A DNA stretch of 64,000 nt from Flavobacterium sp. N502536 (GCF_025947345.1 NZ_CP110011.1:3162001-3226000); one strand, 5' to 3'. Numbered from the stretch's first letter, positions 24,166-33,298 are shown. Notes: generated from the sequence alone by a model not told the origin. Made by a program: numbers and translations.

Positions 24166-25701
24166 ATGCTGGTAAAAGTTTACGGAAGTGCCGTTTTTGG
24201 AGTAGAAGCAACGACAATTACGGTAGAGGTACATATGGATAAAGGGATTGGTTATCATTTAGTTGGATTGCCGGATAATGCCATAAAGGAGAGCTGTTAT
24301 CGGATTGCTGCGGCGCTTAAGAACAACGGATTGAATTTTCCCGGAAAAAAAATAACCATAAATATGGCTCCGGCCGACCTGCGTAAAGAAGGTTCTGCCT
24401 ATGATTTAACTTTGGCGATGGGGATTCTGGTGGCTTCCGATCAACTAAAAGCACCCGAGATTGATAGATACATTATTATGGGAGAACTATCTTTGGACGG
24501 TAGTTTGCAGCCTATCCGGGGAGCACTGCCTATCGCGATAAAAGCGAAAGAGGAAGGCTATAAAGGTTTTTTTCTGCCGATTCAAAATGCAAAAGAAGCC
24601 GCTATAGTGACTGGCTTGGAGATTTATGGTGTTGAAAAACTGCAGGATGTTATTCACTTTTTTAATGGAAAAGGAACGCTTGAGCCGACCATTATCGACA
24701 CTCGTGCCGAATTTTATAAAAACCTGGATTTCCCCGAATTTGATTTTTCAGATGTACGCGGGCAGGAAAGTATAAAACGCTGTATGGAAATTGCGGCGGC
24801 CGGCGGTCATAATATTATTTTAATTGGTCCGCCCGGAGCCGGAAAAACAATGCTGGCCAAGCGAGTGCCTAGTATTTTACCTCCTATGACTTTGCGTGAA
24901 GCCCTTGAAACAACAAAAATTCACAGCGTTGCAGGAAAGTTAAAAGAAGTGGGGTTAATGAATCAACGGCCGTTTAGAAGCCCGCATCACACTATTTCAA
25001 ACGTTGCCCTTGTGGGTGGAGGAAGTTACCCACAGCCCGGAGAAATTTCGATGGCTCACAATGGCGTTTTGTTTTTAGACGAATTACCGGAATTCAAGCG
25101 TGATGTTTTAGAGGTAATGCGCCAGCCGCTTGAAGATCGGGAAGTTACTATTTCGCGTGCTAAATTTACAGTAACGTATCCCTCTTCGTTTATGCTTGTG
25201 GCCAGTATGAATCCCAGTCCCAGTGGTTTTTTCAATGATCCTGCGATGCCCAATACTTCTTCGCCGCATGAGATGCAGCGCTATTTGAGTAAGATATCGG
25301 GGCCATTACTGGATAGAATCGACATTCATATTGAAGTCACACCGGTTCCTTTTGAAAAACTGGCCGATGATCAAAAAGCCGAAAGCAGTGCCGAAATTCG
25401 CAAACGGGTCACTGCTGCGCGAGAAATTCAAAGTATACGTTTTGAAACAATCGAAAACGTACATTACAATGCACAAATGAGCAGTAAACTTATTCGGGAA
25501 TTTTGTGTATTGGATGATGAGTCAAAAGAGTTATTGAGAACGGCCATGGAGCGATTGAATCTGTCAGCAAGAGCCTATGACAGAATCTTGAAGGTCGCGC
25601 GAACGATAGCCGATTTACAAGGAGTGCCCCATGTAATCTCACAGCATATTGCCGAAGCGATTCAGTACCGAAGCTTGGACCGCGAGGGCTGGCTGGGGTA
25701 G
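24166..25701 (+). CDS. comM: YifB/ComM-like AAA+ ATPase (Mg-chelatase-related)
   Basis: This is a 511-residue protein of the YifB/ComM family. The N-terminal ChlI-like domain (1-165; GLPDNAIKES, GELSLDGSLQPIRGALP) precedes the AAA+ core with Walker A GPPGAGKT near 220-227, Walker B GVLFLDELPEF near 299, and the FRSPHHTISNVALVGGG block; a C-terminal Mg-chelatase helical domain closes it (LSARAYDRILKVARTIADLQ). ComM of naturally competent bacteria is a hexameric helicase that promotes branch migration during transformation; whether this strain is competent is unknown. Single gene, converging on an ABC-F gene 33 bp away with no clear terminator. Confidence 0.93.
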   Translation: MLVKVYGSAVFGVEATTITVEVHMDKGIGYHLVGLPDNAIKESCYRIAAALKNNGLNFPGKKITINMAPADLRKEGSAYDLTLAMGILVASDQLKAPEIDRYIIMGELSLDGSLQPIRGALPIAIKAKEEGYKGFFLPIQNAKEAAIVTGLEIYGVEKLQDVIHFFNGKGTLEPTIIDTRAEFYKNLDFPEFDFSDVRGQESIKRCMEIAAAGGHNIILIGPPGAGKTMLAKRVPSILPPMTLREALETTKIHSVAGKLKEVGLMNQRPFRSPHHTISNVALVGGGSYPQPGEISMAHNGVLFLDELPEFKRDVLEVMRQPLEDREVTISRAKFTVTYPSSFMLVASMNPSPSGFFNDPAMPNTSSPHEMQRYLSKISGPLLDRIDIHIEVTPVPFEKLADDQKAESSAEIRKRVTAAREIQSIRFETIENVHYNAQMSSKLIREFCVLDDESKELLRTAMERLNLSARAYDRILKVARTIADLQGVPHVISQHIAEAIQYRSLDREGWLG

Positions 25702-25734
25702 AGATTTTAGATTTTACTGTTTTGGAGCGAAAAT

Positions 25735-27324
25735 TTAACTTAATTCTATAAAATTCTCAATATGAATTTCATCTAAAAAAAGGATATCATGCGAAACCAC
25801 AATTAAAGTCCCCTTGTACTCGTTTACAGCTGCGGTCAGAATTTCGATATTTTGAATATCAAGATTGTTTGTTGGTTCATCCAGAATGATCATATCCGGA
25901 GCTTCACTATTGAGGGTTAAACAGTAAAGCATCAGTCGCATTTTTTCACCTCCGCTTAAAGCAAAACAGGGTTTGTTCCAATCATTTTGTGAAAACAGAA
26001 ACTTATCAAGTTTCATTTTCAGATCATGTTCTTGTAAACCGGAAGTATTAAATTTCTGTGCTTGTTCATAAACTGAAATTTGATTTTCAATAAGTGAATA
26101 ATCCTGATCAATGTAAATTGATTTAGAATTGGCTTTGTAAACATTTCCTGTTTTGGGTTGCAATTGGCCCGTGATTATTTTTATCAATGTCGTTTTTCCG
26201 GAGCCGTTTGCACCTTTGAGGGCGATACGCTGCCCGCTTAGAATTTGAAAATGAAGCTTATTTTTCCACAACAACTGATCGTTATAACTATGATTAATTG
26301 CTGATGCTTTGAAAAGTATTTTTCCTTTATGAAGGTTTGTTTTATCAAAACCAAATTTCATTTGATCAATATCAGGTAATGTTGACCGCAATTTTTGCAG
26401 GTCCTTAGCAATAGTTCCAATTTTTTCGGCATGAACACCTTTTGTTTTGGCCGTACTGTTTTCGGCATTGTTTCGCAAAGTGTTCATCATAATTCTTGAA
26501 ACTCCGGCTTTCTTCTGCTTCTTTTCACCACGGGAGTCCAGTTTGTTTTGACGTTCCAGAGTTTCATGTTCTTTTTCTTTTGCTTTGCGTAACGCTTTTT
26601 CTTTACTTTGAATATCCTGACTCAAAGCCTTATTTTCGATCTGTTTTTGTTCAGTATAAAAATCATAATTACCACCGTAAACTGTTATTCCCTGTCCTGA
26701 TAATTCATAAACAACCTGCAGTAAATTCAATAATTTTCGATCGTGACTTACTACAATCAAAGTTGAAGCGCTCTTTTTTATAAATTCATATAATAATTCT
26801 CTTCCCGAAATGTCCAAATGATTACTTGGTTCATCGAGTAAAACCAGTTTTGGTTCATGAATCGAAATTCCGGCCAGGAAAACTTTTGTTTTTTGTCCGC
26901 CGCTCAGCGTTCCGAGTTTTTGGTTCCGGTCTAAATCCTGCAACTGCCAGTATTGTAAGGCTTCATTGCAACGCTCTTCAATTGTCCAGTCGTCGTTTAA
27001 AATAGTAAGGTTTTCTTCAGAAACGACTCCGTTAAGAATTTCGTGCAAAGCATTCAGTTTGTCTTCAACCTGAAGCGCCTGAGCAATCGTAAGCTGATTA
27101 AACTGCCCGAAAATTTGAGGCAGATAATAGGGTTTGGAATCTGTTTTTAATAAACCGTCGACAGGTTCTGATTCGCCTGCAATAATTTTTAATAAGGTTG
27201 ATTTTCCAACACCGTTATTGCCAATTAAAGCAATTTTTTGGTGAGGGTTAACTGTAAAAGTAATTTTATCAAACAACAAATTCTTGTTTGAATGTAAGTA
27301 GGAGATATGCTGTAAAATAACCAT
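25735..27324 (-). CDS. ABC-F family ATPase (ribosome-associated)
   Basis: This 529-residue protein has two ABC ATPase domains in one chain and no membrane domain. Walker A motifs GNNGVGKSTLL and GANGSGKTTLI, signatures LSGGQKTKVFL and LSGGEKMRLML and Walker B VLLDEPSNHLD and IILDEPTNNLD are complete. The charged interdomain linker (KEKALRKAKEKEHETLERQ..., about 240-300) is the ABC-F P-site tRNA-interaction region. Members act on the ribosome as translation factors or antibiotic-protection proteins; which applies here is not decidable. The ATG at 27,324 (MVILQHISYLHS) starts the conserved domain; an in-frame ATG at 27,363 would add 13 residues. A structured leader lies in front. Confidence 0.92.
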   Translation of the reverse strand: MVILQHISYLHSNKNLLFDKITFTVNPHQKIALIGNNGVGKSTLLKIIAGESEPVDGLLKTDSKPYYLPQIFGQFNQLTIAQALQVEDKLNALHEILNGVVSEENLTILNDDWTIEERCNEALQYWQLQDLDRNQKLGTLSGGQKTKVFLAGISIHEPKLVLLDEPSNHLDISGRELLYEFIKKSASTLIVVSHDRKLLNLLQVVYELSGQGITVYGGNYDFYTEQKQIENKALSQDIQSKEKALRKAKEKEHETLERQNKLDSRGEKKQKKAGVSRIMMNTLRNNAENSTAKTKGVHAEKIGTIAKDLQKLRSTLPDIDQMKFGFDKTNLHKGKILFKASAINHSYNDQLLWKNKLHFQILSGQRIALKGANGSGKTTLIKIITGQLQPKTGNVYKANSKSIYIDQDYSLIENQISVYEQAQKFNTSGLQEHDLKMKLDKFLFSQNDWNKPCFALSGGEKMRLMLYCLTLNSEAPDMIILDEPTNNLDIQNIEILTAAVNEYKGTLIVVSHDILFLDEIHIENFIELS

Positions 27325-27445
27325 AATTTCTTTCTTTAGGGAATAAACAAATGTGCAAGCCATTTTAATAGCTTACCTTAAAATTGTCCGAAAGAAATTT
27401 TTATTCACATAGAGATGGTACGGTTTATTTATTGCTGCAAAGATA
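27325..27445 (-). promoter_or_regulatory. Leader of the ABC-F gene with -7 box, uORF-like codons and start-region hairpin
   Basis: A -7 box TATCTTTG (minus strand, 27,445-27,438) is followed by a leader of about 105 nt. It contains the minimal reading frame ATG-TGA, an in-frame upstream ATG (27,363) and 10-bp perfect complementary arms, AATTTCTTTC (plus 27,325-27,334) and GAAAGAAATT (plus 27,390-27,399), one of which directly abuts the ABC-F start codon. This could hide the start in a stem. Regulation by attenuation is known for some ABC-F resistance genes; here it is inference. Confidence 0.4.
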
Positions 27446-27477
27446 CAAAAAATAGTTTTTAAGATTTGAGTTTCACC

Positions 27478-27846
27478 TTATTCAAATTTTAAACTGGCAT
27501 TTTTAGACATTAAATAGGAGGTGAGCTTTTTAATTTTTCCTTTTTCCATTTCAAAAACGTCACAGAAAACAGCATCCAGTTTATTGCCATTTTTCATGTT
27601 TCCCTGAACCGCACCTTCAGCAATAACGATATCATTTTCTTCAATCAGTTTTAGGATCTGAATGGTGGGACTGCCTGTGAAATTGTCGTTTTCGATTTCT
27701 TTGTCAAAAGCTTCTTTACCAACATGCTGATAAACTCCGGGCATTTCCCAAATCACATCATCAGTAAGACAATCTAAAATTCGCTTATGATCGCTTACCC
27801 TAAAAGCTTCCATGTATTCGGTTACGGTTTGTTTATTTGCTGTCAT
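27478..27846 (-). CDS. NTF2/SnoaL-like fold protein
   Basis: This is a 122-residue protein with the cone-shaped NTF2-like fold: an N-terminal helix pair (TVTEYMEAFRVSDHKRILDCL), the strand TDDVIWEMPGVYQHVGKEAF and a series of C-terminal strands (IVIAEGAVQGNMKNGNKLDAVFCDVFEMEKGKI split over the sheet). This fold serves isomerases, dehydratases and small-ligand binders, so no reaction can be named. It lies 61 bp downstream of the GNAT gene on the same strand and may share its transcript. Confidence 0.8.
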   Translation of the reverse strand: MTANKQTVTEYMEAFRVSDHKRILDCLTDDVIWEMPGVYQHVGKEAFDKEIENDNFTGSPTIQILKLIEENDIVIAEGAVQGNMKNGNKLDAVFCDVFEMEKGKIKKLTSYLMSKNASLKFE

Positions 27847-27907
27847 GTTTTAAGGATTACGATGTTAAAACTGATTTTTGAACAACTATTTTAGGTGCAG
27901 TATAAAA

Positions 27908-28594
27908 TTACTGTTTTTTAGAAACATTCCAAAAACTGATTTTTCTTCTTGTCCTAAAACCTAGTTTTTCATACAGGCTAATGGCTCCAATATTACTTTC
28001 AACCACATGTAAAAAAGGAGTTTTATTTTCGTCTAAAATCCTATTGACAACAGCTGTAATCAATTGTTTGGCATAACCTTTTCCGGTGTGATCGGGATGA
28101 GTGATAATAGCGCTCACTTCTGTGAAATCGTTCATTTTCATACGTTCGCCAGTAACTGCGACCAATTGGGATTCTTTAAATATTCCGTAATAATTGCCTA
28201 ATAAAGGAGTTTTGGGTTTAAAATACCCCGGCTGAACCAAATTAACCAATTGTAATAATTCGGCATTATGATTTTCGGTAAGTCTGGCAATTTCAGTATC
28301 TACTGTAAGCTGAATTTTGTCGGAAACAACCATTTGCAGGCAAATCAGTTCTTTGACTATTTTTAAAGAATCGGCGATTTCAGGTTTTTCACCCACTATA
28401 AAAAAAGAATCCGATATAGATGCATATTGCTTTGCGGCTTTTAAAGTGCTTTCCGGTTTTATAAAACCTCCAAACGGGCAATAGTCCGGATTGTAAAATT
28501 TAGTACCGTCATAATCAAGAGCAAATGCGGAATGACTTTCGGATAAGGAATGCCAAACCGGATTGTCTAATTTATTCTCGTCTGTATTTTTCAT
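27908..28594 (-). CDS. GNAT-family acetyltransferase (FR47-like)
   Basis: This is a 228-residue predicted N-acetyltransferase. The C-terminal half holds the acetyl-CoA fold: VSAIITHPDHTGKGYAKQLI (the Q/RxxGxG/A-type pyrophosphate loop) and FLHVVESNIGAISLYEKLGFR, the typical motif B. The N-terminal half (AFALDYDGTKFYNPDYCPFGGF) resembles FR47-type proteins. The substrate is unknown. An upstream in-frame ATG at 28,624 would add ten residues close to the preceding gene; 28,594 (MKNTDENKLDNP) is preferred. It follows the esterase gene by 42 bp. Confidence 0.85.
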   Translation of the reverse strand: MKNTDENKLDNPVWHSLSESHSAFALDYDGTKFYNPDYCPFGGFIKPESTLKAAKQYASISDSFFIVGEKPEIADSLKIVKELICLQMVVSDKIQLTVDTEIARLTENHNAELLQLVNLVQPGYFKPKTPLLGNYYGIFKESQLVAVTGERMKMNDFTEVSAIITHPDHTGKGYAKQLITAVVNRILDENKTPFLHVVESNIGAISLYEKLGFRTRRKISFWNVSKKQ

Positions 28595-28636
28595 TAGTTT
28601 AGAAAATAATTTTCCAGAGCACACTATATTCGGTTT

Positions 28637-29509
28637 TTATTCTTTCTCTTTTATCGGATAGAAAAAACGAAACGAATTCGAAGCTGCGGGATGTAAAATA
28701 GTAGCATGATTTTCAAGTGGGAGATAGTCAAAATAGACTTGTATGTTTTTGCTTTTTGAGGCTTTAATTTTTTCAGCCAGTAAATTGGCATCGACTTCCA
28801 TTACTCTTGGAATTTCGGTTGGAGTAAGCCCCTCTTTACCAACTGCAAGGTAAATTTGGGTTTGCTGATTAAAATTTTCCTGAAAAAGAGCACTATCCTG
28901 ATTTAGAATCGATGCATTATTCCACCAAATACTTGGACTCACGATAACGTACTTATTAAAAAGTGTTGGTTTCTTTAATAAAATTTCAGCAGCGAGTAAG
29001 CCTCCCAATGATTGCCCCATGATGGTTTTTGAATCATTGGCCTTGTAGTTTTTTTCAATAAAAGGTTGCAACTCTTTTTCGATAAAAGCAATGAATTTAT
29101 CAGAATGACCGGATGAGGGAAACCTTTTTTGATCTTTTTCAATAGTTGTCGGAAAGGTAAAGTCTCTTCTTCTGTCGACAGTTGCAATTCCCACAACAAT
29201 TGATTTAGGCACCTGATTGATCCATTCAAAACTATTAAATTGTACCAGACCGGCGATATGAATAAAATCTTCATCAGCTGAACCGTCTAACAAATAAATT
29301 ACCGGATATTTTGTTGCATCCTCTGCTTTGTACCCTTCCGGGAGATAAATATTCAGAATCCTTTTTTCGCCCAGTTCCTTCGATTGAATTTCATCGATAA
29401 CTCCCAATACAAATGGTTTTCTGGTTTCTGTTGTTTTGGCTTTATTGGTTTGGCCAAACATAAAAGTTGTAGAGAGAAATAAAAGGGCAAGGGTAAAAAA
29501 TTTGTTCAT
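28637..29509 (-). CDS. Exported alpha/beta-hydrolase esterase (Fes/IroE-like)
   Basis: This is a 290-residue protein with a signal peptide (MNKFFTLALLFLSTTFMFGQ). The esterase fold shows the strand YPVIYLLDGSADEDF, the nucleophile elbow GQSLGGLLAAEILLK, a probable acid in the AVGKEGL region and a C-terminal His in ENHATILHP. The family includes ferric-siderophore esterases and related carboxylesterases; the sequence does not fix the substrate. It heads a likely operon with the GNAT and NTF2-fold genes. A similar exported esterase is encoded at 60,067-60,870. Confidence 0.87.
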   Translation of the reverse strand: MNKFFTLALLFLSTTFMFGQTNKAKTTETRKPFVLGVIDEIQSKELGEKRILNIYLPEGYKAEDATKYPVIYLLDGSADEDFIHIAGLVQFNSFEWINQVPKSIVVGIATVDRRRDFTFPTTIEKDQKRFPSSGHSDKFIAFIEKELQPFIEKNYKANDSKTIMGQSLGGLLAAEILLKKPTLFNKYVIVSPSIWWNNASILNQDSALFQENFNQQTQIYLAVGKEGLTPTEIPRVMEVDANLLAEKIKASKSKNIQVYFDYLPLENHATILHPAASNSFRFFYPIKEKE

Positions 29510-29642
29510 TATGGTGTTATTTAATAGTAATAGGGTAAAATGTCACAGCGTGAAACAGGAAAGTTATGTAGAACGAAAATACAAATTTATAGCATGCTAA
29601 AATCTTAATAAAAGGGAAAACATTGTTAAAAAACGACTATAA

Positions 29643-29680
29643 AATAAATCCCTTTCATCAAGCAATGAAAGGGATTTATT
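29643..29680 (-). terminator. Terminator of the outer-membrane barrel gene
   Basis: A perfect 16-bp stem AATAAATCCCTTTCAT / ATGAAAGGGATTTATT around a 6-base loop lies 25 bp after the stop codon of the gene at 29,706-30,920. Confidence 0.85.
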
Positions 29681-29705
29681 AAACGTTTAATGCTAGTGAA
29701 ATCTT

Positions 29706-30920
29706 TTAGAAAAAGGAATAACCTAGTATGATAGATGTCGTTGAAAATGAGGAGCTCCAGGTTTGATAATTGCTTAAAATCTTTCTGCTAGCCAAATATC
29801 TAAACTCTATACTGTATCTGTCACGAAATTTTCCACCAATTCCAAATACTAAGGTGTTACGGGAACTAACATCTAATTTATTTACTAACGAACCGTCTTT
29901 TCTGGTGAGTTCTATTTTCGAGTTCAAATCAAAATCAAATAACAAAGAAGCATTTACAAATATGTTGGAATTATTATTAAGGAAAAAGTAATGTCTAATT
30001 CCTATTGGCAGTTCTATTGATTTATAATCTACTTTTGCGTTTACTTCACCACCTGACAAATTGGAGGTTTGTTTTGATTTTTCCCCACTATAATATTGAT
30101 GAGTTGGCTCTGCGATTATTGTCCATTTATTTTTATTAAAAGGGAGAATAAATTCTGCTTCAAGACCCAGACTAAGATTTGTTTTAGAATCAAACTTAAA
30201 GTCAAAATGATCGCTTATTGATAAAGAACTATTATTTAGTCTTGGTCTTAAGGTTAAATTAAAGACATCTTTCTTTTCTTTAGGCTCAAAAGTGGCAAAA
30301 TTAGTATCACTGCATTTGTTGTACTTGATGAAAAATTTTAGCAGTTTAGTGGAGTTGTAGTCTAAAAATTCATATTCTTTTTGAAGGATATTTTCGCATT
30401 TCATGTCAATAAATAACTGCTCTCTAAAGTAGTTGTTTTTGGCAATTGAATAATTTTCGCTTAGATATGTTTTGTAAATCAACTGTTTTATCTCGGTATT
30501 GTCCATTTTGTAGAAGAAACGTCTTAAGTTTCCGTCGTTATATGAATAGAGAGATGCTTTTCCTTCAACAAGTACTTTCAGGAAGAGCGTTTCTTCTTTA
30601 AGATCAGGATTTTTATCCGTACTCATACTTTCTATGTTTTTTGAGGAGCGGTCTATTTTAACTAAAGATCTGATGTATTTACTTTGTCCGGTGATTGCAA
30701 ATTCTTTTACAGTTTTTATATCCGCAGTAATGATATTCGTATTGTCAGGGAGTTGGTATCTGAAGCTGGTAGGAGTATTTTTCCAGTCTTGATTTTCGAT
30801 TTGACACTCTATTTTTTGATTATTTTGGTTAATAATGTAACCGTGTTCGAAAACTATTTGAGAATAACTGTTAATGCTTATTATAAGAGCTAATATAAGA
30901 AATAAGGCTTGTTTTTTCAT
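29706..30920 (-). CDS. Outer-membrane beta-barrel hypothetical protein
   Basis: This is a 404-residue protein with a signal peptide (LILALIISINSYSQ). The first 200 residues form a soluble domain starting IVFEHGYIINQNNQKIECQI, a pattern seen in many Bacteroidetes proteins of unknown role. The second half alternates polar and hydrophobic residues in about eight strands (SLGLEAEFILPF, KWTIIAEPTHQYY, IELPIGIRHYFFL, NIFVNASLLFDFD) and ends in Phe (LGYSFF), as expected for an outer-membrane barrel. No function is recognisable. Monocistronic with its own terminator. Confidence 0.75.
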   Translation of the reverse strand: MKKQALFLILALIISINSYSQIVFEHGYIINQNNQKIECQIENQDWKNTPTSFRYQLPDNTNIITADIKTVKEFAITGQSKYIRSLVKIDRSSKNIESMSTDKNPDLKEETLFLKVLVEGKASLYSYNDGNLRRFFYKMDNTEIKQLIYKTYLSENYSIAKNNYFREQLFIDMKCENILQKEYEFLDYNSTKLLKFFIKYNKCSDTNFATFEPKEKKDVFNLTLRPRLNNSSLSISDHFDFKFDSKTNLSLGLEAEFILPFNKNKWTIIAEPTHQYYSGEKSKQTSNLSGGEVNAKVDYKSIELPIGIRHYFFLNNNSNIFVNASLLFDFDLNSKIELTRKDGSLVNKLDVSSRNTLVFGIGGKFRDRYSIEFRYLASRKILSNYQTWSSSFSTTSIILGYSFF

Positions 30921-31175
30921 TAAAATTAGGTTGTTGATTATTATTGGTTTTAGTTAGTGAATGTTAGTTAGATAAATGTTTGAATAAAAAAATAGCAGCA
31001 TTATTTTTTGAGTGTAAATGTAATGTGCGAAATCGGCAATACATTACGTAAAGCCGTAAAGCTCCCGATTTGTTAGTAGGGAAATTTAGTAGTGGTATTT
31101 GTCCTGTCGTTTGTAAATGTATACGTTAGGATAAATGAAGCAGTTTTTTTAGCAGATTTTTGTCTTTATCAACAA

Positions 31176-31772
31176 TTACTTCACTTCCGTTCCTTCAAAC
31201 TTAATTCTTTTATCATTTACGTGAACCAATTCGTCAAGTTCGTAGATGTTTTTATAGCCGTACCCATAAAGGTTAATATGTGTAGGAATGTTCAGCGCCA
31301 GCATAACAGGCTTTCTGTTGGCTAAAATCTGAGATTCAGGGGCACTTTTAGGCATAGCCATTTTTGAGGCAAAATCTATCGGGTCACCATTAAAATTGTT
31401 GTTGCAGTAAATCAATATTCTGGTGTTGGGATCGGGAATTAACTGATGCAGGTTTTCCTGTGTAAAGTCGGTGAAATCAATATGGATAGCCCCTTTTAAG
31501 TGTTTTCGGTTGTAACGAAAATCAGAGCGTGTGTCCAGAATAATGGTATTGTCTTCGCGGCTCATTTTAAGAAAGCGATCAAGACTCACCAGATGTTTTG
31601 CTCTTGCCTTTTCGACTTCGGTAACCAGATTTTTAAAATCATCGTAATCAACTAATGCTTTGGGATAAGGTTGCTGCTCTGTCATTGCGGTAGGAGTTTT
31701 GGCTGTCTGCGTTTGAGCGACACAGCCTGTGAAACAAAATGATACTAAAAACAGGATTGTTACTTTTTTCAT
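31176..31772 (-). CDS. Rhodanese-domain lipoprotein
   Basis: This 198-residue lipoprotein has lipobox CFTGC (Cys17), so it is membrane-anchored and periplasmic. The rhodanese-like domain (about 60-190) shows NTIILDTRSDFRYNRKHLKGA and the active-site strand ILIYCNNNFNG with the catalytic-position Cys123. Single-domain rhodaneses transfer sulfur or bind thiols; the loop after the cysteine (NNNFNGD) is longer than the classic CRxGxR. A perfect 20-bp palindrome lies about 86 bp upstream of its start. Confidence 0.87.
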   Translation of the reverse strand: MKKVTILFLVSFCFTGCVAQTQTAKTPTAMTEQQPYPKALVDYDDFKNLVTEVEKARAKHLVSLDRFLKMSREDNTIILDTRSDFRYNRKHLKGAIHIDFTDFTQENLHQLIPDPNTRILIYCNNNFNGDPIDFASKMAMPKSAPESQILANRKPVMLALNIPTHINLYGYGYKNIYELDELVHVNDKRIKFEGTEVK

Positions 31773-31857
31773 TTGATATCAAATTTATACTTTATTGTAA
31801 GTACTACTTAGGGCAAGCACTATATATAGCTGAACATTAGATTTCAGGTATTTCTGC

Positions 31858-31877
31858 GGCAAATGAATTCATTTGCC
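31858..31877. promoter_or_regulatory. Perfect 20-bp palindrome upstream of the rhodanese gene
   Basis: GGCAAATGAATTCATTTGCC reads the same on both strands. It lies between the stop of the lipoprotein gene (31,884) and the rhodanese start (31,772). No U-run follows, so it is not a standard terminator. A dimeric regulator site is the simplest guess. Confidence 0.4.
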
Positions 31878-31883
31878 ATCGGT

Positions 31884-33071
31884 TTAGCTTCTGAATTTAT
31901 TTCTAACGATAATGTCTTTCAATCTGGCTTTCAGGTCTTCTCCGGTATCAAAAACCATTTGTTCGTTGTTAGGGAATGGGACTGCTCGTTTATTGAAATA
32001 GTTGATGTAACTGTCTTCACAGGCACTTCGGTCTCCCTTAAAAGTAGAGTAAACATTCTCAAAAATAAATTCGCTGCTCACAGGAAAGGACTGAACCAAC
32101 TGATTTGTTCTTGCATCGACATAATCGACTTTAGCCGTAACCTGACAGGATTTAAATTGTCTGAATTCGTATACATTTGCACGAAGCGTTCTGTAATTGT
32201 CTACTTTTACTTCTTTGCCCAGACTGTCTTTAACCGGCCTTCCTCTGCTGTCCAGTAGTGTTTTTACACCGTCTTTGATCTGTCTTTCTTTGATGAACTC
32301 TTTTTCTTTGATTTGCTCAGGTGAAATATTAATCTGTACGAAGTTCACAATCAAACTATAATCATAAACGACTCCTTTTTGTCTAAAACTGTGATAAACC
32401 GTCCATTTATCATTTAGTCCGTAAGTTTTAATATCCAGCAAATCATCCTGAAGCTGTTTCGGAATGACCATATTGGTTTCATTTGTAGCATACACATCTA
32501 CAAAATCAGTTCCTTTAAACTGTGCATCGTCCATCAGTTTTTTGGTGTTTTTGTAGTTTGGACTAATACTTTCCAGATAGAAAAAATCATCGTAGGCTTT
32601 TCTAAAATCCATTTTGTTTTTTGATTTTAAAAGGGCAGATGCATTTTCATACAAATACCTCGACAATGCAATTTTGCTGCTTATGATCTGATTCGTATAA
32701 TTATCAAACTGAAATGTGGCACTTCTTCCTTGTTTCAACAGTTGCAGAGGCAATAACGGTCTGATTTTCTCCTGACGATTGTTCAACTGCATGTAGGTAT
32801 TGTAAGTGCGTTCGGCATTTATCGGATTTGCTTCTTTTATCATTAACTCCAAATTACGCAAGTCTCTGTCTTTGGCTTTTGCGAAAGCTTCTTCCAGTAA
32901 ATACACATAATCTTGTTTTCCTTTAGAATCTTTTTTGGTTTTTAAAGCTTCGACTGCACGATCTATCGCTCCATCATAATTTCCATCGCTAAGCATTGAT
33001 TGAGTCGTTTTAACTCCACAAGACGACAGTGTTAAAAATAATATAGAAAACAGTATAGTGATTTTTTTCAT
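31884..33071 (-). CDS. Conserved lipoprotein with helical repeat region, function unknown
   Basis: This 395-residue lipoprotein (lipobox LTLSSC, Cys18) begins with a helical, TPR-like region: SDGNYDGAIDRAVEALKTKKDSKGK... and AERTYNTYMQLNNRQEKI. The C-terminal half is beta-rich and includes VDVYATNETNMVIPKQL and VTAKVDYVDARTNQLVQSF. It looks like a periplasmic-face assembly or envelope protein found in flavobacteria, but I recognise no named family. The rhodanese gene lies 111 bp downstream. Confidence 0.75.
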   Translation of the reverse strand: MKKITILFSILFLTLSSCGVKTTQSMLSDGNYDGAIDRAVEALKTKKDSKGKQDYVYLLEEAFAKAKDRDLRNLELMIKEANPINAERTYNTYMQLNNRQEKIRPLLPLQLLKQGRSATFQFDNYTNQIISSKIALSRYLYENASALLKSKNKMDFRKAYDDFFYLESISPNYKNTKKLMDDAQFKGTDFVDVYATNETNMVIPKQLQDDLLDIKTYGLNDKWTVYHSFRQKGVVYDYSLIVNFVQINISPEQIKEKEFIKERQIKDGVKTLLDSRGRPVKDSLGKEVKVDNYRTLRANVYEFRQFKSCQVTAKVDYVDARTNQLVQSFPVSSEFIFENVYSTFKGDRSACEDSYINYFNKRAVPFPNNEQMVFDTGEDLKARLKDIIVRNKFRS

Positions 33072-33167
33072 GCTAAAGACAATTGATTTTAAAGAAGCAA
33101 AGATATCTGTTTTTTAGACAAATTAGAGGTTGTGATTTTAATTTAAGAAGCAGAAGTTTTAATTTTT

Positions 33168-33252
33168 ATCATAACCTTCAGTCCCGCTGTATGCTAAATC
33201 TTTTTTGCCGAAACCTGGCAAAAAAGGATACCGCTTCCATCGGGGCTAGTTA
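33168..33252 (-). ncRNA. Candidate structured RNA or conserved repeat (TAGCCCCGAT...GCGGGACT)
   Basis: Read on the minus strand, TAGCCCCGATGGAAGCGG is followed by a perfect 10-bp stem (plus 33,200-33,209 with 33,217-33,226, 7-base loop) and then AGCGGGACT; CCCG and CGGG can pair outside the stem. Sequences of this type recur in Bacteroidetes genomes, and a Rfam motif, Flavo-1 RNA, is one candidate identity that I cannot confirm. It lies downstream of the VOC gene at 33,299, where a 3' UTR would be. Confidence 0.4.
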
Positions 33253-33298
33253 ATAGAGTTTAGTTTTCATAAAGAACAATCGATTGGAATTTTATGTT

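Noticed and set aside
24076..24258. Minus-strand open frame overlapping the start of the ComM-like gene
   Set aside because: It is short and antisense to a well-supported gene, with no recognisable motif.
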